The notes: a model not told the origin generated them from the sequence alone. Shown: positions 36,337 to 45,339, counted from the stretch's first letter. The stretch is DNA of 64,000 nucleotides from Flavimaricola marinus (GCF_900184895.1 NZ_FXZK01000001.1:124001-188000); one strand, 5' to 3'. A program made the numbers and translations.

Positions 36337-36988
36337 GCCTATTCTGCTGGCGTTTGACACATCGGCGGCGCAATGCGCCGCCGCAGTGCTGATTGGTGAT
36401 CGCTGCGTCGTTCGGATCGATACGATGGCGAAGGGGCAAGCGGAACATCTCATGCCGATGTTGGGCGAGATGTTGCAGGCCGAAGGTCTGGACTGGTCCG
36501 ATTTGGACGCCATCGGCGTGGGTATCGGCCCCGGAAACTTCACCGGCATCCGCATCAGCGTCTCCGCCGCTCGAGGTCTGGCCCTCGGGTTGGGCATTCC
36601 TGCGATCGGCGTGGACGGCCTTTCGGCTCAGGTCTTTGGCATCTCGGGCAATGTCGTCTCTGCGCGGTCCGCACCGCGAGACCGCGTCTACCTGCAAAGC
36701 TTCTCCAATGGCGCACCGACTGGCGCGGCGAGACTGTGTGATCTGACGGAGGCTGCAACAGTTACAGAGACCTTGCCCGCCGATGTCCAGGTTGTCGGCA
36801 GCCCGGCCGAAATGCTTGGGGAAAAATTGGGATGGGCACCCTGCCCTGCACAAGTCACGTTGGTCGAAGGCGTCGCACGGATAGCATCCGCCCGTCGACT
36901 ATTGCCAAACGACCGCCCGGCCCCGCTGTACATGCGGAACGCCGATGCCGCGCCCTCGAAAGACCCGGCTCCGGCCCTGCTTCCATGA
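36323..36988 (+). CDS. tsaB: tRNA t6A synthesis protein TsaB
   Basis: The protein shows the ASKHA ATPase-type start ILLAFDTSAAQC and the loops AEHLMPML and GIGPGNFTGIRI of TsaB, the platform partner of TsaD in making t6A37 on tRNAs. No ATG, GTG or TTG lies in frame before the conserved AFDTS motif: upstream the frame is open only to 36260. CTG 36323 (giving MSRPEP) or ATT 36341 is the likely start, coupled to the nfu stop at 36334-36336. The GTG at 36386 would delete the core motif. It overlaps rimI by ATGA. Confidence 0.85.
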   Translation: MSRPEPILLAFDTSAAQCAAAVLIGDRCVVRIDTMAKGQAEHLMPMLGEMLQAEGLDWSDLDAIGVGIGPGNFTGIRISVSAARGLALGLGIPAIGVDGLSAQVFGISGNVVSARSAPRDRVYLQSFSNGAPTGAARLCDLTEAATVTETLPADVQVVGSPAEMLGEKLGWAPCPAQVTLVEGVARIASARRLLPNDRPAPLYMRNADAAPSKDPAPALLP

Positions 36989-37404
36989 AACCCGCCGATC
37001 TGGCACGGATTCATCAGGCCGCGTTCACCGAGACACGGGCGTGGAGCGTAGACGAGTTCGAAAACTTGATGGTGCAAGCCGGTATCCTGCTGACCTCATC
37101 CGGCCCGGCCTTTGTCCTCGGAAGGATCGTGGTCGACGAAGCGGAAATCCTGACGCTTGCCTGCGACCCGGCGGGCCAGCGTCACGGACATGCCACGAAT
37201 GCGATGTCCCGGTTCGAGGAAGAAGCCGCGCTCCGGGGAGTGGAGCGGATATTCCTCGAGGTCGCCGAAGACAACGAGCCCGCCCAAAATCTTTACGCTT
37301 CGGCGGGCTACACAGAAACCGGGCGCCGCCCTGGCTACTACCGCACGGTTTCCGGCCAACGAGTCGCAGCGTTGATCCTATCGAAGGCGCTCCACACGGA
37401 ATGA
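36985..37404 (+). CDS. rimI: Ribosomal protein S18 alanine N-acetyltransferase-like
   Basis: The 139-residue GNAT protein contains the acetyl-CoA loop LACDPAGQRHGHATNAM and the C-terminal NLYASAGYTETGRRPGYY typical of RimI. It directly follows tsaB, the classic tsaB-rimI pairing. RimI acetylates the N-terminal alanine of ribosomal protein S18; in this group the pairing is the main reason for the call, and other amino-group targets are possible. ATG 36985 overlaps the tsaB stop in ATGA. Confidence 0.85.
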   Translation: MKPADLARIHQAAFTETRAWSVDEFENLMVQAGILLTSSGPAFVLGRIVVDEAEILTLACDPAGQRHGHATNAMSRFEEEAALRGVERIFLEVAEDNEPAQNLYASAGYTETGRRPGYYRTVSGQRVAALILSKALHTE

Positions 37405-37553
37405 CCCAGCGTCAGAAGGCGATTCTCTGGGCAAATGACTGTGCGCGAGGCAGTTTTCACCGAAAAACCTGTTGACCCTTCCGGCGTCGCATTGCCTTAT
37501 CTGTCAATGATCCGGCCCGGTGCATTTCTGCGCCGCGATGGTTCGCATAACAG

Positions 37554-37572
37554 GCGGGGACTGCCACCCCGC
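37554..37572 (+). other. Small G+C-rich hairpin in the leader of the BMP gene
   Basis: GCGGGG pairs with CCCCGC around a seven-base loop, ending 23 bases before the ATG at 37596 and just ahead of the ribosome site. A possible sigma-70-like TTGACC lies at 37472-37477 with TTATCT 19 bases later. I do not recognise a known riboswitch class. Confidence 0.35.
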
Positions 37573-37595
37573 GAAACAAGTCCTGGGAGACCCAA

Positions 37596-38591
37596 ATGAC
37601 CCACGTAACGAAATTCCTCGGCGCGACAGCCGCGCTTGCCCTGTCCGCAGGTGCCGCATTGGCCGAGCCCGCCCTGATTTTTGACCTTGGCGGCAAGTTC
37701 GACAAATCCTTCAACGAGTCTGCCTTTAACGGCGCAACACGTTGGGCCGAAGAGACCGGCGGCACCTTTGCCGAGACCGAGCTTCAGTCCGACGCCCAGC
37801 GCGAGCAGGCCCTTCGCCGCTTTGCCGAAGCTGGCAACAACCCGATCGTGATGGCCGGCTTCTCGTTTGCAACGCCGCTTGCCGAAGTCGCAGGCGACTA
37901 TCCTGACACCAAGTTCGTGATCATCGACATGGTCGTCGACGCGCCGAACGTCCGGTCGGTTGTGTTCAACGAGCACGAAGGTTCCTACCTTGTCGGCATG
38001 ATGGCCGCGATGGCATCCGAGACCGGCACCGTGTCCTTCGTGGGCGGCATGGACATCCCGCTGATCCGTCGGTTCGCCTGTGGCTACGCGCAAGGCGTAT
38101 TGGCTGCCAACCCGGATGCCAACGTCGTCGCCAACATGACAGGCACAACGCCTGCCGCATGGAACGACCCGGTCAAAGGCTCCGAACTGACGCTGGCACA
38201 GATCAGCCAGGGCTCTGACGTCGTCTTTGCTGCCGCAGGTGGCACCGGCGTCGGCGTTCTACAAACCGCCGCAGACGAAGGCATCCTGTCCATCGGCGTC
38301 GATGCCAACCAGAACTACCTGCACCCCGGTCAGGTTCTGACGTCGATGATGAAGCGCGTCGACAATGCCGTCTACGAAGCCATGAGCGCCGGCGAGATGG
38401 TCGAGACCGGCTTCAACGTCATGGGTGTTGCGAACGGTGGTGTCGGCTATGCCGTTGACGAGTTCAACGCTGACCTGATCACCGAGGAAATGCAGGCTGC
38501 CGTTGACGCCGCCGCTGCAGATATCACTGCGGGCACTCTGGCTGTTCATGACTACATGAGCGACGAGACCTGCCCGGCTTTGACTTTCTAA
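37596..38591 (+). CDS. BMP family nucleoside-binding periplasmic protein
   Basis: The 331-residue protein has a signal peptide (cleavage near AALAEP) and the BMP/PnrA binding fold: IFDLGGKFDKSFNESAFNGA holds the purine-site Asp/Asn, and FVIIDMV and FNEHEGSYLVG follow. The lack of a lipobox means it is a free periplasmic protein. It heads an operon with an ABC ATPase, two permeases and a purine nucleoside phosphorylase, so it most likely delivers purine nucleosides. GGGAG precedes the ATG. A strong palindrome follows its stop. Confidence 0.9.
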   Translation: MTHVTKFLGATAALALSAGAALAEPALIFDLGGKFDKSFNESAFNGATRWAEETGGTFAETELQSDAQREQALRRFAEAGNNPIVMAGFSFATPLAEVAGDYPDTKFVIIDMVVDAPNVRSVVFNEHEGSYLVGMMAAMASETGTVSFVGGMDIPLIRRFACGYAQGVLAANPDANVVANMTGTTPAAWNDPVKGSELTLAQISQGSDVVFAAAGGTGVGVLQTAADEGILSIGVDANQNYLHPGQVLTSMMKRVDNAVYEAMSAGEMVETGFNVMGVANGGVGYAVDEFNADLITEEMQAAVDAAAADITAGTLAVHDYMSDETCPALTF

Positions 38592-38614
38592 AAACCGGTT
38601 CAGGCCAATACGAA

Positions 38615-38646
38615 AGGGCCGCGCAGGACATGTCCTGCGCGGCCCT
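38615..38646 (+). terminator. 32-bp perfect palindrome after the binding-protein gene
   Basis: AGGGCCGCGCAGGACA is followed by its exact reverse complement, giving as RNA a 14-bp stem with a four-base CATG loop. There is no U-tract. In ABC operons such intercistronic hairpins protect the binding-protein mRNA and limit read-through, allowing more binding protein than membrane parts. It lies 23 bases after the BMP stop. Confidence 0.65.
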
Positions 38647-38669
38647 CTGCAAATAGGGTGGTGGGCAAC

Positions 38670-39023
38670 ATGACAGATAGCGTTTCACAGTTCTTTGCCG
38701 CATGGGCAGACTCCGATCCGACGACCAGAGACGCCGCGATCGACGAAAGTTTGGGAACGACGATCTTCTATGCCGACCCGCGCACCGAAGCTCCTCTGAC
38801 GACTGCGGATGCCGTCAAATCCTATGTCGGTCAGTTCTCAGAAATGGCACCGGGCATGCCCGTCTCTGCGGTCAACATCTCGACCACTCTGAACTTTGCC
38901 CGTGCGACCGTGCATTTCGGCGCTGGTGAGCGGGTGCAGACCGGCCAGTACATCGCCGATCTGGATGATGCGGGCAAAATCACCCGTCTGGTAGGATTTG
39001 TTGGAATGGGCGCACCAGAATGA
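38670..39023 (+). CDS. NTF2/SnoaL-like protein in the nucleoside transport operon
   Basis: The 117-residue protein looks like a cone-shaped NTF2/SnoaL fold: helix SVSQFFAAWADSDPTTRDAAIDE, then LTTADAVKSYVGQF and strand-rich remainder ending in a glycine-rich edge. No catalytic set is obvious. It overlaps the ATPase gene by ATGA and has a strong GGTGGTGGG ribosome site, so it is made with the transporter. It could bind or modify the imported nucleoside or its product; this is inference from location only. Confidence 0.6.
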   Translation: MTDSVSQFFAAWADSDPTTRDAAIDESLGTTIFYADPRTEAPLTTADAVKSYVGQFSEMAPGMPVSAVNISTTLNFARATVHFGAGERVQTGQYIADLDDAGKITRLVGFVGMGAPE

Positions 39024-40552
39024 CCGCACCGGCCATTGAACTCAAAGGCATCTCCAAGGCCTTCGGGGCCGTTCAGGCCAACAAGGACATTTCGATCCGC
39101 GTCATGCCGGGCACGATCCACGGCATCATCGGCGAGAACGGCGCGGGAAAATCCACGCTCATGTCGATCCTCTACGGGTTCTACCGCGCCGATTCCGGCG
39201 AAATATACATTTCCGGCCAAAAGACTCCGATCCCGGACAGTCAGGCAGCGATTGCTGCTGGCATCGGCATGGTGTTTCAACACTTCAAGCTCGTTGAAAA
39301 TTTCAGCGTCCTCGAGAACATCGTTCTGGGCGCCGAGGACTCGGCCCTGCTCCGGCCATCGCTGGCGCGCGCCCGCAAAGAGCTGAAATCACTGGCCGAG
39401 GAATACGAGCTGAACGTCGATCCCGATGCCTTGATCGAAGATATCGGCGTCGGCATGCAACAGCGCGTTGAGATACTCAAGGCCCTGTATCGCAAGGCCG
39501 ACATCCTCATTCTCGATGAGCCAACCGGCGTGCTGACACCTGCAGAAGCAGATCAGCTATTCCGGATCCTGGGTCGATTGAAGGACGAAGGTAAGACCAT
39601 CGTCCTGATCACCCACAAGCTGCGCGAGATCATGGAAATAACCGATACGGTCAGCGTCATGCGACGTGGCGAGATGGTCGGACACGTACAAACGGCAGAG
39701 ACATCGCCCCCCGAATTGGCTGAACTGATGGTTGGCCGCAAGGTCCTGCTCAGGGTTGAAAAGAAGCCGGCCACGCCCGGAGCCATGGTGCTTGACGTGC
39801 GTGATCTGAACGTCACTGACGACAAGGGTGTCCACCGCCTCAAGGGCGTCAGCTTCAACGTCCGTGCGGGTGAGATCCTCGGCATTGCCGGAGTCTCGGG
39901 CAATGGACAGTCCGAATTGCTCGAGGTTTTGGGCGGCTATGAGAAGGCCACCGGAACAATCCAGCTCAATGGGACCGAGATCGATCTGAGCGGCCGGCAT
40001 TCAGACGGCCAGAGTCGCCGTGCCCGCGGAATCGCGCATGTGCCCGAAGACCGGCAGCGCGAGGGCCTGATCATGGATTTCATGGCCTGGGAGAATATCG
40101 CCTTCGGCTATCACCACGAGCCGCAATATCAGAAATCCAGACTTTTCATGGATCTGGCTGCCATCAAGCAAGACACCGTCGACAAGATGTCCCGCTTTGA
40201 CGTCCGCCCCCCCGATCCGCGCCTTACGGCCAAGAACTTTTCGGGCGGCAACCAGCAGAAGATCGTGCTGGCGCGCGAAATCGAACGCAATCCCGACCTG
40301 CTGCTCATCGGACAACCGACACGTGGCGTAGACATCGGCGCGATCGAGTTTATTCACCAACAGATCGTTGCGCTGCGGGATCAAGGCAAGGCGATCTTGC
40401 TCGTCTCGGTCGAACTTGACGAAATCCTCAGTCTATCGGATCGGATTGCCGTGATGTTCGACGGCAAGATCATGGGTGAACGACTGCCAGAGCAGACAAA
40501 CGTCAAAGAACTGGGCCTGTTGATGGCCGGCGTCACCGGAGAGGCAGCCTGA
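39020..40552 (+). CDS. Nucleoside ABC transporter ATP-binding protein (double ATPase)
   Basis: The 510-residue protein holds two ABC domains, as in sugar/nucleoside importers. The first has Walker A GENGAGKSTL and Walker B ILILDEPT. Its signature reads DIGVGMQQRVE rather than LSGGQ. The second has a degenerate Walker A (GVSGNGQSELL) and a good FSGGNQQKIVLARE signature. This asymmetry is normal for the family. It shares ATGA with the gene before it and TGATG with the permease after it. Confidence 0.9.
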   Translation: MTAPAIELKGISKAFGAVQANKDISIRVMPGTIHGIIGENGAGKSTLMSILYGFYRADSGEIYISGQKTPIPDSQAAIAAGIGMVFQHFKLVENFSVLENIVLGAEDSALLRPSLARARKELKSLAEEYELNVDPDALIEDIGVGMQQRVEILKALYRKADILILDEPTGVLTPAEADQLFRILGRLKDEGKTIVLITHKLREIMEITDTVSVMRRGEMVGHVQTAETSPPELAELMVGRKVLLRVEKKPATPGAMVLDVRDLNVTDDKGVHRLKGVSFNVRAGEILGIAGVSGNGQSELLEVLGGYEKATGTIQLNGTEIDLSGRHSDGQSRRARGIAHVPEDRQREGLIMDFMAWENIAFGYHHEPQYQKSRLFMDLAAIKQDTVDKMSRFDVRPPDPRLTAKNFSGGNQQKIVLAREIERNPDLLLIGQPTRGVDIGAIEFIHQQIVALRDQGKAILLVSVELDEILSLSDRIAVMFDGKIMGERLPEQTNVKELGLLMAGVTGEAA

Positions 40553-41667
40553 TGCAGAAAATGCCGCAATGGGCCGATGTGGTCCTGATCCCCCTGATTT
40601 CCTTGCTTCTTGCTGCGATCCTGTCCGGCCTCGTGATCCTCGCGATCGGCGAAGACCCGATCAATGCGCTCAAGATCATGGTCGAGGGCTCCATGGGGTC
40701 GAAATACGCGTGGGGCTATACGCTGTACTATGCGACCAACTTCATCTTCACGGGTCTCGCGGTCGCCGTCGCATTCCATGCCCGCATGTTCAACATCGGC
40801 GGCGAGGGCCAGGCGACTTTGGGCGGCCTCGGCGTCGCGCTTTGCTGCCTCTATCTGCCGTGGCCGCATTGGTCTCTGGCATTGCTTGGCGCAATAATCG
40901 CCTCTGCGGCATTTGGTGCGCTGTGGGCCCTGATTCCGGCCTATTTGCAGGCGAAACGCGGCAGTCACATCGTGATCACGACGATCATGTTCAACTTCAT
41001 CGCGGCCGCTCTGTTGAATTACATGCTGGTCAGCGTGCTCAAGCCGGCGGGTTCGATGGAACCGGCGACACCGAAGTTTCCCGACACCACCCATTTGCCG
41101 AATTTCTCCGAAATGTTGGCTCCGCTTGGCATCGAATTTTCGCGCGGCGCCCCTGCCAACGTGAGCTTTCTCGTCGCCCTGGTGGCATGTGTATTCGTCT
41201 GGGCCCTGATCTGGCGCACCCGCCTGGGGTATGAAATCCGCGCCTTCGGTCATTCGGAAAGCGCCGCGAAATACGCCGGTATCAGCCCGACAAAGATCAT
41301 CCTCGTGTCCATGACGATCTCAGGCGCACTTGCGGGGATGATGGCGCTCAACAACGTGATGGGCGAGGCCGAGCGTCTGGTTCTCAATGCCACTGAAGGC
41401 GCCGGTTTCATCGGTATCGCGGTCGCGTTGATGGGGCGCTCGCATCCCTTCGGCATCTTGCTGGCGGCGCTGCTGTTTGGCGTGCTCTACCAGGGCGGCG
41501 CAATCCTGAGCCAAGACACGACGATCCCGGTCCAACTGGTTCTTGTGATCCAAGCGCTCGTGATCCTGTTTACAGGTGCTTTGGACAACATGGTGCGAGT
41601 GCCGCTGGAAAAGCTCTTCCTTGCCATCAACAAAGGCCGCAAGACGGCTCCCAAGGCGGCGGAGTAG
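40552..41667 (+). CDS. Nucleoside ABC transporter permease 1
   Basis: The 371-residue inner-membrane protein has eight or more hydrophobic segments and the BPD_transp_2 fold. FNIGGEGQATLGGLGVAL and the coupling-loop region RAFGHSESAAKYAGI are typical of nucleoside or simple-sugar permeases. The start ATG overlaps the ATPase stop (TGATG). It forms the first half of the membrane channel with the next gene. Confidence 0.9.
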   Translation: MQKMPQWADVVLIPLISLLLAAILSGLVILAIGEDPINALKIMVEGSMGSKYAWGYTLYYATNFIFTGLAVAVAFHARMFNIGGEGQATLGGLGVALCCLYLPWPHWSLALLGAIIASAAFGALWALIPAYLQAKRGSHIVITTIMFNFIAAALLNYMLVSVLKPAGSMEPATPKFPDTTHLPNFSEMLAPLGIEFSRGAPANVSFLVALVACVFVWALIWRTRLGYEIRAFGHSESAAKYAGISPTKIILVSMTISGALAGMMALNNVMGEAERLVLNATEGAGFIGIAVALMGRSHPFGILLAALLFGVLYQGGAILSQDTTIPVQLVLVIQALVILFTGALDNMVRVPLEKLFLAINKGRKTAPKAAE

Positions 41668-41671
41668 ACCC

Positions 41672-42652
41672 ATGGATTTTCTCACACTCCTGCAACTTCT
41701 GGACGCGACGATCAGACTTGCCACGCCGCTGCTCCTTGCTTGCCTCGCGGGCCTCTTCTCGGAACGTGCGGGCATTTTTGACATCGGGCTCGAGGGCAAG
41801 ATGCTCGCCGCCGCCTTTACCGCTGCAGCGGTCGCGTCACTGACGGGGAGCGTCTGGGTAGGCTTTCTCGCCGGAATATTCGCTTCCCTTCTGCTGTCGG
41901 CCCTGCATGGCCTCGCGTCGATCACATTCCGGGGCAACCAGCTCATTTCGGGCGTGGCCATCAACTTCCTCGCGTCCGGCCTGACGGTCCTGATTGCGCA
42001 ATCTCTGTTCGCGCAAGGCGGGAGAACGCCTTCCTTGAGCGGGGATGCTAGGTTCAACCCCATTCAATGGCCGGGTGCGCTCGCCCGGATGCGCGAGATC
42101 ATGCAAGCCGGCCCCTTCCAGCAGTTCTATTCAGAGCTCATATCCGGCCATACGATCATCGTTTATCTGGCGGTTCTGACTGTCCCGGCAAGTTGGTGGC
42201 TCTTGTATCGCACCCGTTTTGGTCTTCGCCTTCGGGCAGTCGGGGAGAATCCCGCCGCCGTCGACACGGCCGGAATATCGGTTGTCGGCCTGCGGTTTGC
42301 GGCCGTCGGGATTTGCGGCGTGCTTTGCGGAATTGCCGGGGCGTATCTTTCCACCGGCCTTCAGGCTGGATTTGTGAAAGACATGACCGCCGGCCGCGGT
42401 TATATCGCCTTGGCCGCGTTGATTTTTGCCAAGTGGAGGCCGTGGTATGCTCTCTATGCCTGCCTGTTGTTCGGCTTTCTCCAAGCCATCGCGCTGCGCG
42501 GAGACGTGATTGAATCCGTCCTTGGATTCCGCATTCAAGTGCAGCTTCTGGACGTGCTTCCATACATTCTCACCGTGATTATTCTTGCCGGTTTCGTCGG
42601 CAAGGCGATCCCCCCAAGAGCCGGAGGCGAACCCTATGTCAAAGAGCGCTGA
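41672..42652 (+). CDS. Nucleoside ABC transporter permease 2
   Basis: This 326-residue protein is the second channel subunit, with the matching FDIGLEGKMLAAAFTAA and RAVGENPAAVDTAGISV segments. It starts four bases after permease 1 and overlaps the phosphorylase gene by 17 bases. With the previous genes it gives a complete importer: binding protein, double ATPase and two different permeases. Confidence 0.9.
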   Translation: MDFLTLLQLLDATIRLATPLLLACLAGLFSERAGIFDIGLEGKMLAAAFTAAAVASLTGSVWVGFLAGIFASLLLSALHGLASITFRGNQLISGVAINFLASGLTVLIAQSLFAQGGRTPSLSGDARFNPIQWPGALARMREIMQAGPFQQFYSELISGHTIIVYLAVLTVPASWWLLYRTRFGLRLRAVGENPAAVDTAGISVVGLRFAAVGICGVLCGIAGAYLSTGLQAGFVKDMTAGRGYIALAALIFAKWRPWYALYACLLFGFLQAIALRGDVIESVLGFRIQVQLLDVLPYILTVIILAGFVGKAIPPRAGGEPYVKER

Positions 42653-43439
42653 CCTCGTCTCGCTCATACAAGCCAAGGCCGGGAGCGAACCTGTTCGGCT
42701 GGCCTTGATTCTCGGGTCTGGACTTGGCCACTTGGCAAACACCGTGGACGGTGTGTCGATCCCGTATTCCGAATTGCCCGGATTTCCCCATGCCGGTGTA
42801 TCGGGCCACAATCCCAAACTGGTCGTCGGTGTGTTCGAGGGCCAACGCGTCGCCGTCCTTGGTGGTCGGGCGCACTATTACGAGGCCGGAAACGCCTCGG
42901 CGATGCGCCTGCCGCTAGAAGTGGTCAAAGGCTTGGGGGCGGATACGTTGATCGCCACAAATGCCGCGGGCTCCATGGACACTTCGATGCCGACCGGTTC
43001 GATCATGTGCTTGACCGATCACATAAACTTCTCGGGCCTCAATCCGCTAATTGGCGAGCCAACCGACGCCCGTTTCGTCCCCATGAAAGACGCCTACGAT
43101 CTTTCACTTCGGGCGCAGCTCATCAATGCCGCAAAAGCAACGGGCACCGAAATGCACCAGGGCATCTATGCATGGTATTCCGGCCCATCCTTCGAGACCC
43201 CTGCCGAGATTCGGGCCATTCGGATGTTGGGCGCGGACGCGGTCGGAATGTCCACCGTGCCGGAGGTCATTCTGGGGCGCTTTCTCGGTCTTCGCTGCGC
43301 GGCCATCTCTACCATCACCAATATGGCCGCCGGAATGAGCGATGAATCCATCAGTCACGAGCATACCAAGGCAATGGCTCCGATCGGGGCAGCCAAGCTC
43401 GAAACCGTACTACGCGCAACACTAAGGCACCTTACTTGA
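42636..43439 (+). CDS. Purine nucleoside phosphorylase, trimeric (class I)
   Basis: The 267-residue enzyme cleaves purine nucleosides with phosphate into base and (deoxy)ribose-1-phosphate. Phosphate and base sites are seen in LILGSGLGHLA, GGRAHYYEAG, YAWYSGPSFETPAEIRA and VGMSTVPEVI, which define the PunA/PNP-I class. It is the last gene of the nucleoside import operon and starts inside the permease gene (ATG 42636). It should act on the imported substrate at once. Confidence 0.9.
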   Translation: MSKSADLVSLIQAKAGSEPVRLALILGSGLGHLANTVDGVSIPYSELPGFPHAGVSGHNPKLVVGVFEGQRVAVLGGRAHYYEAGNASAMRLPLEVVKGLGADTLIATNAAGSMDTSMPTGSIMCLTDHINFSGLNPLIGEPTDARFVPMKDAYDLSLRAQLINAAKATGTEMHQGIYAWYSGPSFETPAEIRAIRMLGADAVGMSTVPEVILGRFLGLRCAAISTITNMAAGMSDESISHEHTKAMAPIGAAKLETVLRATLRHLT

Positions 43440-43528
43440 TCCCGTTTGCGTCGATTCCGATGTCGCGGGGCTGGAAATTTTAGTCGAACGATGTTTCAAG
43501 GAGACCTAGCCAGCTCAGGCCTTTGCAA

Positions 43529-44449
43529 ATGCAGATATATCTCCCCATAGCCGAAGTCTCGGTGAATGCCTTTCTCCTCCTGGGGGTAGGCGGATTGGTG
43601 GGTATCTTATCTGGCATGTTTGGCGTGGGCGGCGGGTTTCTCATCACCCCGTTGCTGTTCTTGGCAGGCATCCCGCCGGCGGTCGCCGTCGCCACTTCCG
43701 CGAACCAGATCGTTGCCTCCTCGGTTTCGGCACTGATGGCGCATCTGAGGCGACGAACCGTGGACATGCGGATGGGCTCGGTCCTGCTTGTCGGTGGTCT
43801 CATAGGCTCGGCACTCGGCGTATTTCTGTTCAACATGCTCAAGGCGTTGGGCCAGGTCGATCTGCTGGTCAAGCTCTGCTACGTGGTGTTTCTCGGAACA
43901 GTCGGCGGCCTCATGCTTTGGGAAAGCATCAATGCCATGCTGCGCGCCCGTCGCACCGGCCGGGCCGCAACCCGCCGCAAACACAACTGGGTGCATAATC
44001 TGCCAATCAAGATGAAGTTCCGGGTGTCCGGCCTCTACATCTCGGTCCTGCCGCCGCTGATGGTCGGGCTTCTGGTGGGTGTCCTCGCCGCGATCATGGG
44101 GGTCGGCGGAGGATTCATCATGGTGCCCGCAATGATCTATCTGCTGGGCATGCCGACCAAGGTCGTGGTCGGGACATCGCTGTTCCAGATCATCTTTGTG
44201 ACAGCCTTCACCACCATGCTCCACGCCACGACGAATTATACCGTCGATATGGTATTGGCCCTCTTGCTGATCTTCGGCGGCGTCATCGGCGCCCAGTTCG
44301 GCACTCGGATCGGCGCGCGTCTCAAGGCAGAGCAGCTGCGCATTCTCCTTGCGATTCTCGTTCTGGCGGTGTGCGCGCAGTTGGCCTTTGAATTGGCCCT
44401 GCGCCCGTCCGAGCTCTTCACCCTTGAGCCACTGGCGGCGAGACGATGA
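43529..44449 (+). CDS. TauE/SafE family anion permease
   Basis: The 306-residue inner-membrane protein shows the two-fold TauE/SafE repeat: GMFGVGGGFLITPLL near the N-terminus and the matching IMGVGGGFIMVPAMIYLLG after residue 190. These proteins move sulfite, sulfoacetate or other small organic anions. It overlaps the next gene by ATGA; that partner is a TIGR02186 protein, suggesting they work together. ATG 43529 is preferred over the TTG two codons earlier. Confidence 0.85.
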   Translation: MQIYLPIAEVSVNAFLLLGVGGLVGILSGMFGVGGGFLITPLLFLAGIPPAVAVATSANQIVASSVSALMAHLRRRTVDMRMGSVLLVGGLIGSALGVFLFNMLKALGQVDLLVKLCYVVFLGTVGGLMLWESINAMLRARRTGRAATRRKHNWVHNLPIKMKFRVSGLYISVLPPLMVGLLVGVLAAIMGVGGGFIMVPAMIYLLGMPTKVVVGTSLFQIIFVTAFTTMLHATTNYTVDMVLALLLIFGGVIGAQFGTRIGARLKAEQLRILLAILVLAVCAQLAFELALRPSELFTLEPLAARR

Positions 44450-45195
44450 TCCGCCTCCTGCTTGCCATCATTTTCTGGGCCGGTGCCGTTCAGGCCGAAG
44501 AGATCGTCATGAGCCTTTCTCAGGACGAAGTCGCGATCACAACGGTTTTCGACGGCTCCGATATCCTGATCTACGGGGCGATCAAGCGAGACAGGCCGAC
44601 GCAGGACTTGGCTCCACTTGAGGTGGTCATTTCCGTCTCGGGACCGTTGCAGCCTGTCATTGTCCGGCACAAGGAGCGGCGGTTCGGAATTTGGGTCAAC
44701 ACGTCGGCTGTCACGGTCGACGCTGCGCCATCGTTCTATGCGGTGGCCAGCACCGGGCCTTTGCCCGATGTGCTCAGTGAAACCGAAGACCTTCGCCACT
44801 CGGTCTCTATTGGTCGGGCAATTCGCTCGGTTGGGGCCGATGTCATGAATTCATCCGATTACTCGGAGGCGTTGATCCGCATCCGGGCCGGCGATGACCT
44901 CTATCAACGCCGCGACAGCAATGTGGATTTTGATGAAGAAACCCTCTTCAGCACGTCGATTTCCCTGCCGGCAAATCTTGTCGAAGGCGATTACCCAACC
45001 CGCATATTTCTGACCCGTGACAAGGAAGTCGTCGATCGATACGACACTGTCATTCACGTGCAGAAGGTCGGGCTCGAGCGCTGGCTTTACAATCTCTCAA
45101 GGCAGCAACCGATGGTCTACGGATTTCTGTCCTTGCTCATCGCCGTCGCCGCCGGCTGGTCCGCCTCTGCCGCGTTTGCAATGTTGCGCCGCTGA
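44446..45195 (+). CDS. TIGR02186 family membrane-anchored protein
   Basis: The 249-residue protein has a signal peptide (cleaved near AVQAEE), a periplasmic beta-rich domain and a C-terminal membrane helix (FLSLLIAVAAGWSASAAFAML). I recognise it as the TIGR02186 conserved family of unknown function, whose genes usually follow a TauE/SafE permease as here. The topology, an outer domain tied by a C-terminal helix, fits a helper that presents an anion to the permease or sorts its export. No metal or catalytic motif stands out. Confidence 0.75.
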   Translation: MIRLLLAIIFWAGAVQAEEIVMSLSQDEVAITTVFDGSDILIYGAIKRDRPTQDLAPLEVVISVSGPLQPVIVRHKERRFGIWVNTSAVTVDAAPSFYAVASTGPLPDVLSETEDLRHSVSIGRAIRSVGADVMNSSDYSEALIRIRAGDDLYQRRDSNVDFDEETLFSTSISLPANLVEGDYPTRIFLTRDKEVVDRYDTVIHVQKVGLERWLYNLSRQQPMVYGFLSLLIAVAAGWSASAAFAMLRR

Positions 45196-45303
45196 GATTG
45201 GGGCTCAATCCCGTCAAGCACTTGGCGATTTCCCCCTCCCCCATAAATAGCGGACCAAATTCCGCGAATTTTTTGTTTACCAATGCCATGCTACTCTAAG
45301 TTG

Positions 45304-45319
45304 TTAACAGTTCGTTAAC
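45304..45319 (+). promoter_or_regulatory. Full CtrA-like box before the luxR unit
   Basis: TTAA (45304-45307), seven bases, then TTAAC (45315-45319) gives an exact TTAA-N7-TTAAC match to the alphaproteobacterial CtrA site. It ends 20 bases before the ATG of the leader ORF at 45340, so bound CtrA would overlap the promoter or early leader. Confidence 0.6.
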
Positions 45320-45339
45320 TATCTGGAAGGAGAGTCGGT

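Noticed and set aside
37405-37595. A purine riboswitch before the nucleoside transport operon
   Set aside because: Only one short hairpin is seen; there is no three-way junction or conserved purine-riboswitch core.
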